Assembly (NCBI GenBank): GCA_027485695.1
Contig: JAIXQO010000001.1
Coordinates: forward strand, 62,001-126,000
Length of the DNA stretch: 64,000 nucleotides
Direction: 5' to 3'
Source: Pseudomonadota bacterium
GTDB taxonomy: Bacteria; Bdellovibrionota; UBA1018
Shown here one piece after another: positions 1-9,343 of this stretch. Within the stretch, counting starts at the first letter, position 1. Each line of letters starts with the position of its first letter. The notes under the pieces were generated by a model. The model did no database searches, was not told the origin of the DNA, and saw nothing but the letters and a program-made list of their open reading frames with translations. The position numbers and the translations under genes were made by a program.

Positions 1-710
1 ATAATATTCTCCGTCCGTCCCCAGACCTCAACTGGTACACCGGAAAAACGCTCGATCAATGGCTGCATGAGACCCCCGCGCGTTCGTTTCCCGCGGCCAA
101 ATATCCGACACGACTCTCTATTCAAGGTGCCGTAAGCACAATTGGCGATTCTGAAAACTATACGGGAACACTCGCGTCGGGTGTCCTGACGATCGGTGAT
201 GAACTGCATGTCGCCCAAGACGACCGGATCATCCAAGTTCAAGGAATCTGGAAAAGCGGTCAAAAAACCGATCAGGTTCAAGCGGGGGAAGCGATTCAAA
301 TTTCCCTATCAAATGGGGAAAAACTCAGTCGCGGCCAACTTCTAGAGGAGCCTGAGTACCCCACTAAAAAATCCAATCGCTGGCTCGTCGAGTTCTGCGC
401 AATGACAGACGACTCAATGCCGATGGATACGGCATTTTTCGCACGCCACTTTACTTCGGAGACGCCAGCATCGTTCGAATGCATCGATGAGACTCTGGAC
501 CTTCGTACTTTGCAGTGGGCTCCGACCGAGCATGCCACCCTTACGTCCCCTCAAATTGGTCGTGGCGTCCTCAGTTTTGCTTCGCCCATCACGGCCGATG
601 CATTCGGCTCCATTCCAGGAGCCGGTCGGATGATTCTGATACGTGAAAGCGATCATGCGACCGCTGTCGCTGTACTTCTCAAAGAAGCTCTGCCCGATAC
701 GATTAGTTGA
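1..710 (+). CDS. cysN: Sulfate adenylyltransferase large subunit, C-terminal part (5' end outside window)
   Basis: The gene is cut by the window edge; the open frame runs in from base 3 (Asn-Ile-Leu-Arg-Pro) to TGA at 708-710, about 235 residues. CysN is the GTPase subunit that with CysD activates sulfate to adenylyl sulfate (APS). The visible part is the beta-barrel region after the GTPase domain: WYTGKTLDQWL at its start, then a stretch ending GDELHVAQDDRIIQVQGIW and LSNGEKLSRGQLL, matching the CysN/EF-Tu domain II pattern, then a third domain. The GTP-binding motifs lie upstream. Its last 8 bases overlap the convergent APS kinase gene, the next pathway enzyme, which is unusual because cysN and cysC are normally co-oriented or fused. 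Confidence 0.85.
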   Translation, partial: NILRPSPDLNWYTGKTLDQWLHETPARSFPAAKYPTRLSIQGAVSTIGDSENYTGTLASGVLTIGDELHVAQDDRIIQVQGIWKSGQKTDQVQAGEAIQISLSNGEKLSRGQLLEEPEYPTKKSNRWLVEFCAMTDDSMPMDTAFFARHFTSETPASFECIDETLDLRTLQWAPTEHATLTSPQIGRGVLSFASPITADAFGSIPGAGRMILIRESDHATAVAVLLKEALPDTIS

Positions 711-1452
711 CCTTAAGCGCGTGAAGTTGGGGATAGCGAATCTTCAGCGCCGAAACGAGGCGAACGTAGGTCTCGGTTTCACTTTCATCTACGGTATCGA
801 TAACCAGGTCCGGGTGCGCGGGTTCCTCAAAAGGATCGGAGATTCCCGTAAAATTTTGGATCTCTCCGGATCGCGCTTTTTTATAGAGGCCCTTGGTGTC
901 CCGAGATTCGCAAACCGCAAGCGACGTCTTGACGTAAACTTCGGCGTAGTTTGCAAATGTTTCCCGGTTATCACGACGGGTTTCCTCATAAGGCGTGATG
1001 AACGATGCGACGACGAAAGCGCCCTTAGACTCGAGCTTCGCGGCAATAAAACTCATGCTTTTCAAATGACGAAGTCGTTCCTCTTTCGAGAATCCACGAT
1101 CCTGAAAGAAGTTACGAATCACGTCGCCGTCTAGGAACTCGACCGAGTAACCGTTCGCCTGAAGGTCCCCAAAAAGACGACGAGCTAAAGTCGTTTTCCC
1201 CGCCCCGCTGAGTCCCGTAAACCAGATCACCGCTGGAGTGATATCTCGCTTGCCCCAGCCGACACGGTTCCAGATACGTTCGTGGAAGTAAAACAGCGCG
1301 ATCTTAGATCCCGCGTCGAGCAGGCCAGCGCTCAGGCTCATTTTCAATTCATGGGTGATGACGTAGACCACCGCCATAGTCGCCAGTGTCCCGAGAACTC
1401 GGTAAGAGACTGCCTTAGTGAGTGATCGAAAAGGATGATCTTCAAAGCGCAT
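703..1452 (-). CDS. cysC: DUF2061 membrane domain fused to adenylylsulfate kinase
   Basis: 249 residues. APS kinase phosphorylates adenylyl sulfate to PAPS using ATP. The kinase part is residues about 70-245, with Walker A GLSGAGKT at 80-87 and the APS-kinase signature LDGDVIRNFF. Residues 9-62 are a DUF2061-like segment (LTKAVSYRVLGTLATMAVVYV and SAGLLDAGSKIALFYFHERIWNRV), two hydrophobic helices that should hold the enzyme at the inner membrane. Typical CysC is about 200 residues, so the N-terminal extension explains the length. It converges on cysN with an 8-base overlap and is divergent from the desaturase gene across 100 bases. PAPS from this enzyme could supply the sulfotransferase-like protein at 9.3-10.4 kb, but that link is inference. 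Confidence 0.92.
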   Translation of the reverse strand: MRFEDHPFRSLTKAVSYRVLGTLATMAVVYVITHELKMSLSAGLLDAGSKIALFYFHERIWNRVGWGKRDITPAVIWFTGLSGAGKTTLARRLFGDLQANGYSVEFLDGDVIRNFFQDRGFSKEERLRHLKSMSFIAAKLESKGAFVVASFITPYEETRRDNRETFANYAEVYVKTSLAVCESRDTKGLYKKARSGEIQNFTGISDPFEEPAHPDLVIDTVDESETETYVRLVSALKIRYPQLHALKVN

Positions 1453-1552
1453 ATACGGTACCGCCGCATATCATAAGGCAAATAAGCCAAAAGACCAGCC
1501 GGGAAATCCGTAACCGCTTGATTCCAAGCTGCCACTAAGAGAAAAATATCTA

Positions 1553-2611
1553 ATGGCTATGGACTTGATCGCTCGACGTCAGGAAGCACTCCGCTTGGGA
1601 TTCGATGGATCAAAGATCCGTGAGAAATTCCCAGGTCAAATCATTCGTTTCGTTATCTTAATGGTATTGTCCTTACTCGGGACCCGGTTCATCCTCGTTT
1701 CCGATTCCGTATTTCTATCTGTACTCATGAGCCTAGGTTTGGGTCTCGTGTACGCGTCTCTTGGGATGTTCACGCACGACTTCCTGCATGGGACGATTTG
1801 GGAGCCCAGAAGCGTCCTTGGTAAAGCGATTTCAAAAGCCATGTCTTTCTTCGGCATGTTTATTCTCGGGCTTTCGCCGGAGCTTTGGAAAGTTTGGCAC
1901 AATCGCGTGCATCACTACCGCACCAACGAACCAGGTGCCGATCCCGATTCTTTTGGACTCTGGTCCGAGTTTCAAAAATTACCGATGAACGAACTGATCC
2001 TCAAACGTGCCCCGGGAAATCCACATTGGCTTGCCTGGATTTACCTGCCGCTCAACTTCTCGAACCAAGCCATGACCGTGACTTGGTACTTTCTTTTTTC
2101 GAGTAAGGATCCCGCGTTCAAGAAAGCGAACCGATCTTGGATCTTGGGAGAGACTTTTCTCATCTACGCTATTTGGATCGCGACGTTCTTGTACTTCGGT
2201 TTTGCAGTAGGATTTTTGGTTTTGATGCTGCCTTCGATGATTGCCAACCTGATCTTAAGCGCCTACATCCTCACTCAGCATACGATTTGTCCGCTGACGG
2301 ATTCAAACGATCCATTGGAAAATACACTTGGGGTATCCACTCACCCGGTGATCGAAGCGATTCATTTTAATTTCAGCCATCATGTCGAACACCATTATTT
2401 TCCGGAGATGAACGCCCATCACTATCCGGAACTCCGTGCATTGCTCATGAAAAACTTCCCGAACGATTACCGAATTCTTCCGCTTTGGAAAGCGGTCCAT
2501 CTCTTGCTCACCACCCCTCGCGTTTATTTGGATCACCACACGCTCTATGATCCGAAAACGGGTCTTAAGAAAAACGTCGTTCAAACCGGAAGAACTCAGC
2601 CCCAATCATGA
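1553..2611 (+). CDS. Membrane fatty acid desaturase family protein
   Basis: 352 residues, an integral-membrane di-iron enzyme of the fatty acid desaturase/hydroxylase family. Three histidine boxes are visible: HDFLH (75-79), HNRVHH (116-121) and HHVEHHYFPE (276-285); QHT at 252 may give a further ligand. Hydrophobic segments lie at about 31-72, 90-107 and 200-245. The HxxHH box with following YFP resembles front-end or acyl-lipid desaturases and related hydroxylases, so regiospecificity cannot be read from sequence. The stop codon overlaps the start of the RND-family gene (ATGA at 2608-2611), implying translational coupling and perhaps a shared lipid substrate. Confidence 0.88.
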   Translation: MAMDLIARRQEALRLGFDGSKIREKFPGQIIRFVILMVLSLLGTRFILVSDSVFLSVLMSLGLGLVYASLGMFTHDFLHGTIWEPRSVLGKAISKAMSFFGMFILGLSPELWKVWHNRVHHYRTNEPGADPDSFGLWSEFQKLPMNELILKRAPGNPHWLAWIYLPLNFSNQAMTVTWYFLFSSKDPAFKKANRSWILGETFLIYAIWIATFLYFGFAVGFLVLMLPSMIANLILSAYILTQHTICPLTDSNDPLENTLGVSTHPVIEAIHFNFSHHVEHHYFPEMNAHHYPELRALLMKNFPNDYRILPLWKAVHLLLTTPRVYLDHHTLYDPKTGLKKNVVQTGRTQPQS

Positions 2612-4872
2612 ATCTTTTCAGAAAATTTAATCTCGCGATTTACCGCTTCTACTCAAAAACCATTCGGAGGACGGATCGCAACCCTAGACTCTACCTATCA
2701 GTTTTCATCGGTTTAACCCTGCTTTTCGCGCTCTTCATGCCCAAGATGAGATTCCTACTATCTACGGATGATCTCATCGGAGACGGCATTCCGAGCGCCG
2801 ATACACTCAAAGTTCTCAAAGAAGAGTTTCCCGAGGGCCCGTCTACTCTTCTCACGCTCACCCCGCCGGCCGAATCGCCCGCCTTCGGTGCTCGAGAGTT
2901 CTGCCTGATCCAAAGATGGCTTGCAGACCAAAAAATGATGAACTCGGATCTCATCGATACGAGATCACCGCTCGATATCCGCCATCCGACGCCGCCCTCG
3001 ATGGTAGGGAAACTCTACTACCCTCGACTCATCGACCTCGAATGTTTTGACCCCTCCGCTAACCCTGATCCAATCACCGAAGAGCAGAAGGCACGAACGG
3101 GATGGGATGCCGTGCGAGCTTCTCCTTGGGGCTTCTTGATGACGGACCGTGAAGGGCGCGACTTCACCGTACAATTCACGTTTCAAGAATCTCCCGGATT
3201 CAAATTTGGAAATTTTGACCCATCGGCCGTTGATCGTCTGCGCTCGAGTTTCGAGCACACGCTTCTTCCAAAACTTCAGGCGCTTCACTCTGAAAAACCT
3301 ATTACAGTTACCTGGCTCGGAACTGCCGATCACCAGTTCTTCACTCAAAAAGGGCTGAAAGCAGCAAGCGTGCTTAATTTTGCGATGCTGCTATTCCTAC
3401 TCATTGCGCTTCGATTCACTTACGGCACTTGGAAAGCAGGCTTGCTCTATAATTTTACGCTCATCATTAGCGGCATTTGGATCTATGGCGCCAAGGGTAT
3501 GATGGGATCACCGTTTGACGTGCTATCGAATTCGATTTTCCTCATGATCGGTATCAGTACGCTCGAGGATTTCATCTTCGTCACCGGAGAGCAGCTCCGG
3601 CTCGGTGAGCGGGCGAACTGGCGGAGATCCATCAAGAAGCTCATCATTCCATCCTTCTACACCTCCCTCACCACGGTGATCGGATTTGCGTCGCTTTGCA
3701 TTACGGATCTCGGCATCATTCGCCGCCTCGGATTTTGGTCTGCCTGGGGCGCGGCATTGGAATGGATTCTGATCTTTATTGTGATTCCCGCTTTTCTCCC
3801 GCTCTTCTGGAAAGGCAAGACCTGGGTCGATCCGTCTCGCGCGAAATTCGCCCAGTATGCTTCGACCCTATCGCTTCGAAAATTTCCGAAGATGCTCAGT
3901 TGGATAAGCATGCTCGTCTATCCGGTGGGAATCTGGGCATCATTCAACTTGAACGTAAACGATTCCTCTCACCTGCTATTCCCGAAGGAGCACCCGTTTA
4001 GGGAATCCGTTCGACACTTCGAGAAGACTCGAGGATGGTTCGGATCTGTGCATTTGCTGTTTGATCCAAGCGTAGATACGGAGACTCAGGAGCGAATCTT
4101 CAAGGCCTACATGCGGGAGCCTCTCGTCAAAGAGCAAGTCATCGCCTACGAGTCAGCTAGTGAGGAACTCTCAGCATTTTCCGAAGGCCATACTCCCGAT
4201 TTCAAACGCTTAATCGAATCTGATTTCAAGACCTCTGAGGCCTACCGACGAATGGTCGCGAAATCTGGATTCTCACGCATCATCCTCTATCCGAAAACCA
4301 TTGATGTCGACACGCTCATGGGAATGCAGGACCTGCTCGCCAATTACTGCAAACACGGGGAGTGTCAGCTGACCGGAAGCCTCATGGCTTACGCAGAGTT
4401 CTCAAGGACTATTCCTAACGTTCTCTTGGAGAGCATGATCTCAAGCTTGCTGCTCGTGATCGCGATCATCGCTTGGATCGCTTACTCGATGAGACAGCTT
4501 AGATCCGTACCGGCGCTCGTCCTCTCCTCATTCTGGGGACCGGCCGTGATGTTCGCACTCATCGGAGTGTTCCAACTCAAGGTGAACTTCTTGACGTGTA
4601 TCTTCGCAAGCGTATTAGTTGGACTCACCGGCGATAACGGGATTCAGTATTTAATGGGTTCCGGTAAGAAGGGATTAGACCGAGGGGTCGAAGAGCGTGG
4701 CGGGTCATCGGTGGTCACGGTCGTACTGATGTCATCAGCAGCGGTGATTTTCTTTGGATCGTATTTCGATCCCCCCAAAACGTTCGGAGCCCTCCTTGCG
4801 GGAGGGCTCCTAGCCGCACTTGTCGGCGATCTTTGGATTTTGAACGGCCTTCGAGGCGAAGACCGTTCCTAA
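2608..4872 (+). CDS. RND superfamily (MMPL-type) transporter
   Basis: 754 residues with two similar halves: a first membrane helix (about 28-45), a periplasmic domain of roughly 190 residues, a helix bundle (about 245-400), then another helix (415-432), a second periplasmic domain and a second bundle (about 600-745). This is the layout of MMPL/HpnN/patched-like exporters, which move lipids or hydrophobic molecules using the proton gradient. The second bundle carries the small-residue helices typical of RND pores (LVGLTGDNGIQYLMG). It is translationally coupled to the desaturase upstream, which supports a role in exporting or trafficking the modified lipid. Substrate unknown. A perfect 9-bp inverted repeat lies inside the 3' end (4787-4809) with no U-tract after it. 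Confidence 0.82.
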   Translation: MNLFRKFNLAIYRFYSKTIRRTDRNPRLYLSVFIGLTLLFALFMPKMRFLLSTDDLIGDGIPSADTLKVLKEEFPEGPSTLLTLTPPAESPAFGAREFCLIQRWLADQKMMNSDLIDTRSPLDIRHPTPPSMVGKLYYPRLIDLECFDPSANPDPITEEQKARTGWDAVRASPWGFLMTDREGRDFTVQFTFQESPGFKFGNFDPSAVDRLRSSFEHTLLPKLQALHSEKPITVTWLGTADHQFFTQKGLKAASVLNFAMLLFLLIALRFTYGTWKAGLLYNFTLIISGIWIYGAKGMMGSPFDVLSNSIFLMIGISTLEDFIFVTGEQLRLGERANWRRSIKKLIIPSFYTSLTTVIGFASLCITDLGIIRRLGFWSAWGAALEWILIFIVIPAFLPLFWKGKTWVDPSRAKFAQYASTLSLRKFPKMLSWISMLVYPVGIWASFNLNVNDSSHLLFPKEHPFRESVRHFEKTRGWFGSVHLLFDPSVDTETQERIFKAYMREPLVKEQVIAYESASEELSAFSEGHTPDFKRLIESDFKTSEAYRRMVAKSGFSRIILYPKTIDVDTLMGMQDLLANYCKHGECQLTGSLMAYAEFSRTIPNVLLESMISSLLLVIAIIAWIAYSMRQLRSVPALVLSSFWGPAVMFALIGVFQLKVNFLTCIFASVLVGLTGDNGIQYLMGSGKKGLDRGVEERGGSSVVTVVLMSSAAVIFFGSYFDPPKTFGALLAGGLLAALVGDLWILNGLRGEDRS

Positions 4873-4881
4873 TCGATTAAC

Positions 4882-6573
4882 TTAGCGAACAAACGGCATC
4901 AGCAAGTTTGCGGCAACTCGGCCACCGCGAGACTCGGTGAGGATGTCCATTTTATGAGAGATATCGGCGCCATTCGTTCCCGGAAAAATCTGAGAATAAG
5001 CGGTAGGATTCCACGCAGTCGCGCGACCCAAGAAGTAATTGCGATAGGAGCAATTACGGCAAAAGGACTTGTCTGAAAGCTCCTTAGGTCCTTGCTCGAA
5101 CTTCGTTGGCATCATATCGACCAGGTTTTTTGGAGGATTCAAGAAATACGCCTTCAGATTCACCTGAACGACTTCGCCCGAAAGTGCACTCTTGACTCCA
5201 CGCTGACCTTTGTCGTTTGCGTTGTTCTTGTAGTCTCCGGCCTCGGTCAACGCGACCAGACTGTCGACCGCAACATCATTGAGCTCGTCCCGCTGCACGA
5301 AAACAGCCGGGTCTAGCAACCAATCGCTGTTCTCATACTTTTCGTCACGTTTCTCGAGAGCTTCGTTCGCAATTTTCAGGAACTGGGCACTTTGATAGAG
5401 GTTGTTATAGGCCAATCTCATCAGCTGTTCACCGCTGAAATAAGGCTTGCCGTTTGTGAACTTACCCCATTTTCCGGCTGCGACGATTTTTCCGAAATTC
5501 GCGTATTCACTTTTCTTAGTGACCGATCTCATGATTGCGACTCGACCTTGGCGGGTCAGGTCGCCAATCTCTGGCTTACCGGCAAAAAGGTCCATGAGCG
5601 GAGCATTCGCGATCGCCATCCCTTGTTGATAGCTGATCTGATCGCGCAGGTAGAGGTACCCACGGAAATCATAGGCAACGAACGTTTGGATACCGGCCAA
5701 GCGTCGGTGCAATCGAGCGAGTACAGAAGCGAGTTCGGCTCCGCCGATCAAACGGTATTGTTTTTCATTCTTGTCCGGGAACGAAGCTTCACCGAAACGG
5801 AGGCGGCTATCGTACACGATCGGTTGCTTAGCAACCAGGTCCATCAGGCTCTTGATCGACGAGATCGATTTCTGGAGCTCGGGGCTGATCTCTTTGACGA
5901 AAAACGTCTGAATGTCGTTCTCGTTATTGAAACGCGTGAGCTTCCCTTTTTGAGGTTCCGTCAAATATCGGAAGAGCGCTTCGTGGTGCGTACCTGGAGA
6001 GTGAATCATCACTTGCTCAGCCATCGACCGAAGAACACCGACGAGAATTTCCTGCGATGCGCGAATCTTCTCGACCGCAGGAACCATGCGCCATGCGATT
6101 CCGCCCATTTGGCGGGTCGGTGCTACGCGAGCGTAGAAATAACGGAAGTCCGCGTTCGCAACGTCATTGAAGGCCGCTTTATTGTCGGCGAATGCCTTAT
6201 AATCGGTTTCAAGATTCTCAAAAAGCTCAGCCATGTCTTCGCCAGTTTTTGCAGCAAGCAAACGCTCACGAAACTTCACCATATAAGGCGAGATTTTGGC
6301 TGGATCTGCCTGAACGGATTTCTTCTTATTCGTAGAAAGAAAACGTCCGTTCTCTTTTTCAACGCTGCTTTGGAGCGCTTTGAACTGGTCTTTGGTCCAG
6401 CTGGATTCTTCGGCGTTCGAGAAGACGTCCTGAAGTTCCAAATTTTTATTATCGAAACCAATGATTGCAGATTCTTGGGCAGGCGCGGACGCTGGTTGCT
6501 TGTCTTCGGAATACGAAGAGGCGACCAACCCGAGGCCGGCCACGACGGCACAAGCGAGTTTGGTAAATTTCAT
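4882..6573 (-). CDS. Secreted protein of unknown function
   Basis: 563 residues from the ATG at 6573, chosen because AAGGAG sits about 10 bases upstream and the protein then opens with a clean signal peptide (MKFTKLACAVVAGLGLVASSYS); a TTG eight codons earlier (6597) is open but overlaps that ribosome site. The mature part is hydrophilic, rich in Lys, Glu and Asn, with no transmembrane segment and no motif I recognise. A CxxC pair (FCRNCSY) lies near the C-terminus. It follows the phospholipase D-like gene on the same strand after about 100 bases, so they may be co-transcribed. Periplasmic or extracellular location is expected; function unknown. Confidence 0.75.
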   Translation of the reverse strand: MKFTKLACAVVAGLGLVASSYSEDKQPASAPAQESAIIGFDNKNLELQDVFSNAEESSWTKDQFKALQSSVEKENGRFLSTNKKKSVQADPAKISPYMVKFRERLLAAKTGEDMAELFENLETDYKAFADNKAAFNDVANADFRYFYARVAPTRQMGGIAWRMVPAVEKIRASQEILVGVLRSMAEQVMIHSPGTHHEALFRYLTEPQKGKLTRFNNENDIQTFFVKEISPELQKSISSIKSLMDLVAKQPIVYDSRLRFGEASFPDKNEKQYRLIGGAELASVLARLHRRLAGIQTFVAYDFRGYLYLRDQISYQQGMAIANAPLMDLFAGKPEIGDLTRQGRVAIMRSVTKKSEYANFGKIVAAGKWGKFTNGKPYFSGEQLMRLAYNNLYQSAQFLKIANEALEKRDEKYENSDWLLDPAVFVQRDELNDVAVDSLVALTEAGDYKNNANDKGQRGVKSALSGEVVQVNLKAYFLNPPKNLVDMMPTKFEQGPKELSDKSFCRNCSYRNYFLGRATAWNPTAYSQIFPGTNGADISHKMDILTESRGGRVAANLLMPFVR

Positions 6574-6677
6574 GAGAAATGATCTCCTTAGGACCAAGTT
6601 TTAGGCTCACTCAAGAATATAGGAGAAAACCATAGGTCCTCAATCGTGAATTTCATCAGTTTAACGATAATTGCTGA

Positions 6678-8414
6678 TTATTGGTTCACGACCGGGATCG
6701 AATTGGCGAGATCCAGAGCCGTCATGGACTCGTACTGATCTTGGACGCTGCGATCCATGCACTGCATGCCAATTTCGAAACGCTTATTGAACGATTTATC
6801 GTCAAAATTCACGCTGCCGATGAGCGTCGCGACCCGGTCAAAATTCCAATGCTTGAGGTGATAGAAGTTGAAATAGGTCCAAGCTCGGATCCCCGGCGTT
6901 TTGATGAAATCAAACATGCGAAGGTAGCTTTTCTTAGCGTCCGCCTCGGCGACTGCTTCGTCTAGGTAACGGAAAACGTCTTCTTGAAAGCCTTTGTCCT
7001 CATCACGAGCTTTTTGGATCCTACGTTTCAAATCCATATTGAGCTCACCGTTACCACCGTCCACGCCGTTCCCGATCATGTCGACGCGAACCCCATCAAC
7101 GAATGCTTTGCGTTTGAGCTCACGAATGATGTTGTCCGATGGGGACTCCGGGTCAAATTGATCCACGTTGTAGAGAAACTTGGTCGTCGAGAATCGAATC
7201 TGATTTTTCGATAAGCGAGCCGAAGCTTTGATCAAATCTGCGTAGGCGGTCTTTTTACCTTTTGGATGTTGCGCGAATACGCGGCAAATACCGGTATTCG
7301 GGAGAACGGAGGGTTGCGCGCCAAACCACTCGTTATATTTTTTTTGGCCACGTTTCCCCGCTTGAACCTCTTGCGAATATCGCGATTTGATGGTCGGGAG
7401 ATAACTGGTCATCGACGGCGCATCTTCGCTACGGATTTCACCCCAGAGACTCACATATTCGCGAAGAATATCTGTAACCGCTGGGCCCTCGACGTGCACG
7501 TCGGTGTCGCGGCTCAGGAAATTGAATCCATCTGCCTGAACAAAATCACGCATCATACTCTGGGTTCCAATAATCGCCTGCTCTCCGTCGACCACCCAGA
7601 TTGTTCCGTGAACGATATCTTTTGCGAATTTCACACCCGCAAGCTTGAGTCGTTTTTCGCATTTCTTGGCAAGTAGTCCGAAATACTTGTCGACAGCGAT
7701 TCGAACATCTACGCCCTGGCGCGCCTTATTTTCCAGCGCCACGATCATATTCTCTGTTGAAACGTCGCAATCGACCATGATCGCCGCGATCAAGATGCTA
7801 CGGGTGGCGTTCTTGACCATCTCGAGCGCCTTGACGCTTGCATTGCTGTTGTGGAGAAACGTCACCCGGTTTCCAATCGTCAATTCGGATTGGGAAACGC
7901 TATCCAGGCTTTTTTGGACCGACGCACTCAAAAACGGAGAATAGATTTTTCCCGTTTGTTTCTTGAAGTCTCTTGTTACGAGTTCGAGCGGACCCTGGAG
8001 TTTTCTGACTGGTGGGTGAAAGAGCGATCCCCACCCATAGAGGTACGGATACGGACGAGAGTAGTCTTGGCTTGCACTTTGAAATTTCTGTTTTCCGTAA
8101 TACTCGATCTTAGCTTCGAGTAGGTCTTGTGCACCCGTTCTCGTGATATATCTTGGGTAGTTGAATCCGAAGGCCGCTTGATGAACGCCGGTGTCGTCGT
8201 TCCCTACGAGCCGATAGATCGGACGCTGTGAAGTACGCTCGTCTAGATGAAAAACAGGGGTTATTCCGTTTCTAGTGACCAACGCATCTCCCAATTCCCT
8301 CTCGAATACAGAAGAAATCTGGGAATAAGACATCTCTTTTGGAGTTCCCTCCGCAAGCGCGAAAGGAGCCAAAAACGACAAGGCAAGCGTGGTGGCGGCC
8401 GAACGAACAATCAT
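6678..8414 (-). CDS. Secreted phospholipase D-like protein with an altered first HKD motif
   Basis: 578 residues with signal peptide MIVRSAATTLALSFLAPFALA and a ribosome site GAGGTAA about five bases before the ATG. The PLD superfamily cleaves or transfers phosphodiesters using two HxKxxxxD motifs. The C-terminal motif is canonical (HLKHWNFD, followed by GSVNFDDKS). The N-terminal one reads HGTIWVVD, followed by GTQSM: the His and Asp are present but Lys is replaced by Thr. The family forms one active site from both motifs, so activity may be weak, changed or lost. Likely periplasmic or secreted, and a candidate for membrane or prey-lipid degradation, though that role is inferred. Confidence 0.82.
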   Translation of the reverse strand: MIVRSAATTLALSFLAPFALAEGTPKEMSYSQISSVFERELGDALVTRNGITPVFHLDERTSQRPIYRLVGNDDTGVHQAAFGFNYPRYITRTGAQDLLEAKIEYYGKQKFQSASQDYSRPYPYLYGWGSLFHPPVRKLQGPLELVTRDFKKQTGKIYSPFLSASVQKSLDSVSQSELTIGNRVTFLHNSNASVKALEMVKNATRSILIAAIMVDCDVSTENMIVALENKARQGVDVRIAVDKYFGLLAKKCEKRLKLAGVKFAKDIVHGTIWVVDGEQAIIGTQSMMRDFVQADGFNFLSRDTDVHVEGPAVTDILREYVSLWGEIRSEDAPSMTSYLPTIKSRYSQEVQAGKRGQKKYNEWFGAQPSVLPNTGICRVFAQHPKGKKTAYADLIKASARLSKNQIRFSTTKFLYNVDQFDPESPSDNIIRELKRKAFVDGVRVDMIGNGVDGGNGELNMDLKRRIQKARDEDKGFQEDVFRYLDEAVAEADAKKSYLRMFDFIKTPGIRAWTYFNFYHLKHWNFDRVATLIGSVNFDDKSFNKRFEIGMQCMDRSVQDQYESMTALDLANSIPVVNQ

Positions 8415-8508
8415 AGGATTACCTCAACTGTCCCACCGATATACGTGAACACAGTCTCAGGGGCAATTATTTAATACATAGTTTTTATATATCTTACGGC
8501 ACTTTTAA

Positions 8509-8538
8509 TTGACTCGAGCGGCCATTACACCCTAAACT
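8509..8538 (+). promoter_or_regulatory. Possible sigma-70 promoter for the 8572 gene
   Basis: TTGACT at 8509-8514 and TAAACT at 8533-8538 are separated by 18 bases, about 34 bases before the ATG at 8572. This is a fair match to a housekeeping promoter in the divergent intergenic space. Seen by eye only. Confidence 0.4.
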
Positions 8539-8571
8539 GTCCCTCGTTTCAAATCGATAGAGGTTGTATAT

Positions 8572-9330
8572 ATGCGAATTTTAAGCGTAATTGGACTTGT
8601 ATTCGGACTCACTGGCTCGGCGTACGCGCACTCCACAGGATCGACCTTTGCTTATGACCTCTCGATGAAGGGCAGTACTTACAACCTCAAAATGGCGATG
8701 ATTTTCGACGCTAAAATCGTGGATTTTCGGACGGTTACCGAAGCACTGAACGACGCCAATCTCATGAACTTGGTGAGTAAAACGATCGTCGAAGGTTGGA
8801 TCGACGAAGTTCAAGGCACCTCTCACGATGCTCGGTTCCAGTGGAACCTCCGCCTCAATAATTTCGGCCTCAAGTCACACCTCATTACGAAGTGCCATGC
8901 CATTTATAACCAGGACATGACCGACTGGCGCCGTCGATGTGATCTGGATACCAAAAACGCAGATGGTAACAAGTCGATGGTATGGAAGTTCGACATCATT
9001 CATTGCCGCGACGGAAAAGATACGATTCGCTGCGATTTCGACATCCAGGGCCAACCAAAGGATATGAAACTCGCAGGTTTTAGGATCGTTCGAGGTGCTA
9101 AGATCGCATTCGAAGGCAAACGCCAAGCGATCGAAAACTTCTCCAAGATTTTTTTCTACCTAGTCGAGATGAGCACATCGGTGGTTGAGTCGATCCGCAA
9201 TTATGAAGCATCCAACTTGGCTAAGCGCCTGAATGCCGATATCGACGACGGGCTTAAGAAATACAAAGAAGGCGACTGGAGCGAATCCCTGAAATTCAGA
9301 GCGGCAGTCAAGTACGGTCCGAAGTTCTAA
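8572..9330 (+). CDS. Secreted protein of unknown function
   Basis: 252 residues beginning with a signal peptide (MRILSVIGLVFGLTGSAYA) that should be cut before His-Ser. AGAGGTTG lies upstream of the ATG as ribosome site. The mature protein has several cysteines (CHAIY, RRCDLD, IIHCRDG, IRCDFD) that could form disulfides, and alternating hydrophobic and polar residues suggesting beta structure in the middle. No family recognised. It is divergent from the phospholipase D-like gene, convergent with the sulfotransferase gene 13 bases away, and probably monocistronic. Confidence 0.75.
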   Translation: MRILSVIGLVFGLTGSAYAHSTGSTFAYDLSMKGSTYNLKMAMIFDAKIVDFRTVTEALNDANLMNLVSKTIVEGWIDEVQGTSHDARFQWNLRLNNFGLKSHLITKCHAIYNQDMTDWRRRCDLDTKNADGNKSMVWKFDIIHCRDGKDTIRCDFDIQGQPKDMKLAGFRIVRGAKIAFEGKRQAIENFSKIFFYLVEMSTSVVESIRNYEASNLAKRLNADIDDGLKKYKEGDWSESLKFRAAVKYGPKF

Positions 9331-9343
9331 CCTGTATCCTCGT

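Noticed and set aside
4787-4809. Perfect 9-bp hairpin as terminator of the RND gene
   Set aside because: It lies inside the coding sequence and is not followed by a T-run.
5392-6582. A 396-codon open frame on the plus strand opposite the secreted protein gene
   Set aside because: It has no ribosome site, an amino-acid make-up typical of reverse-strand reading, and no recognisable domain; the minus-strand gene has a signal peptide and a strong ribosome site.
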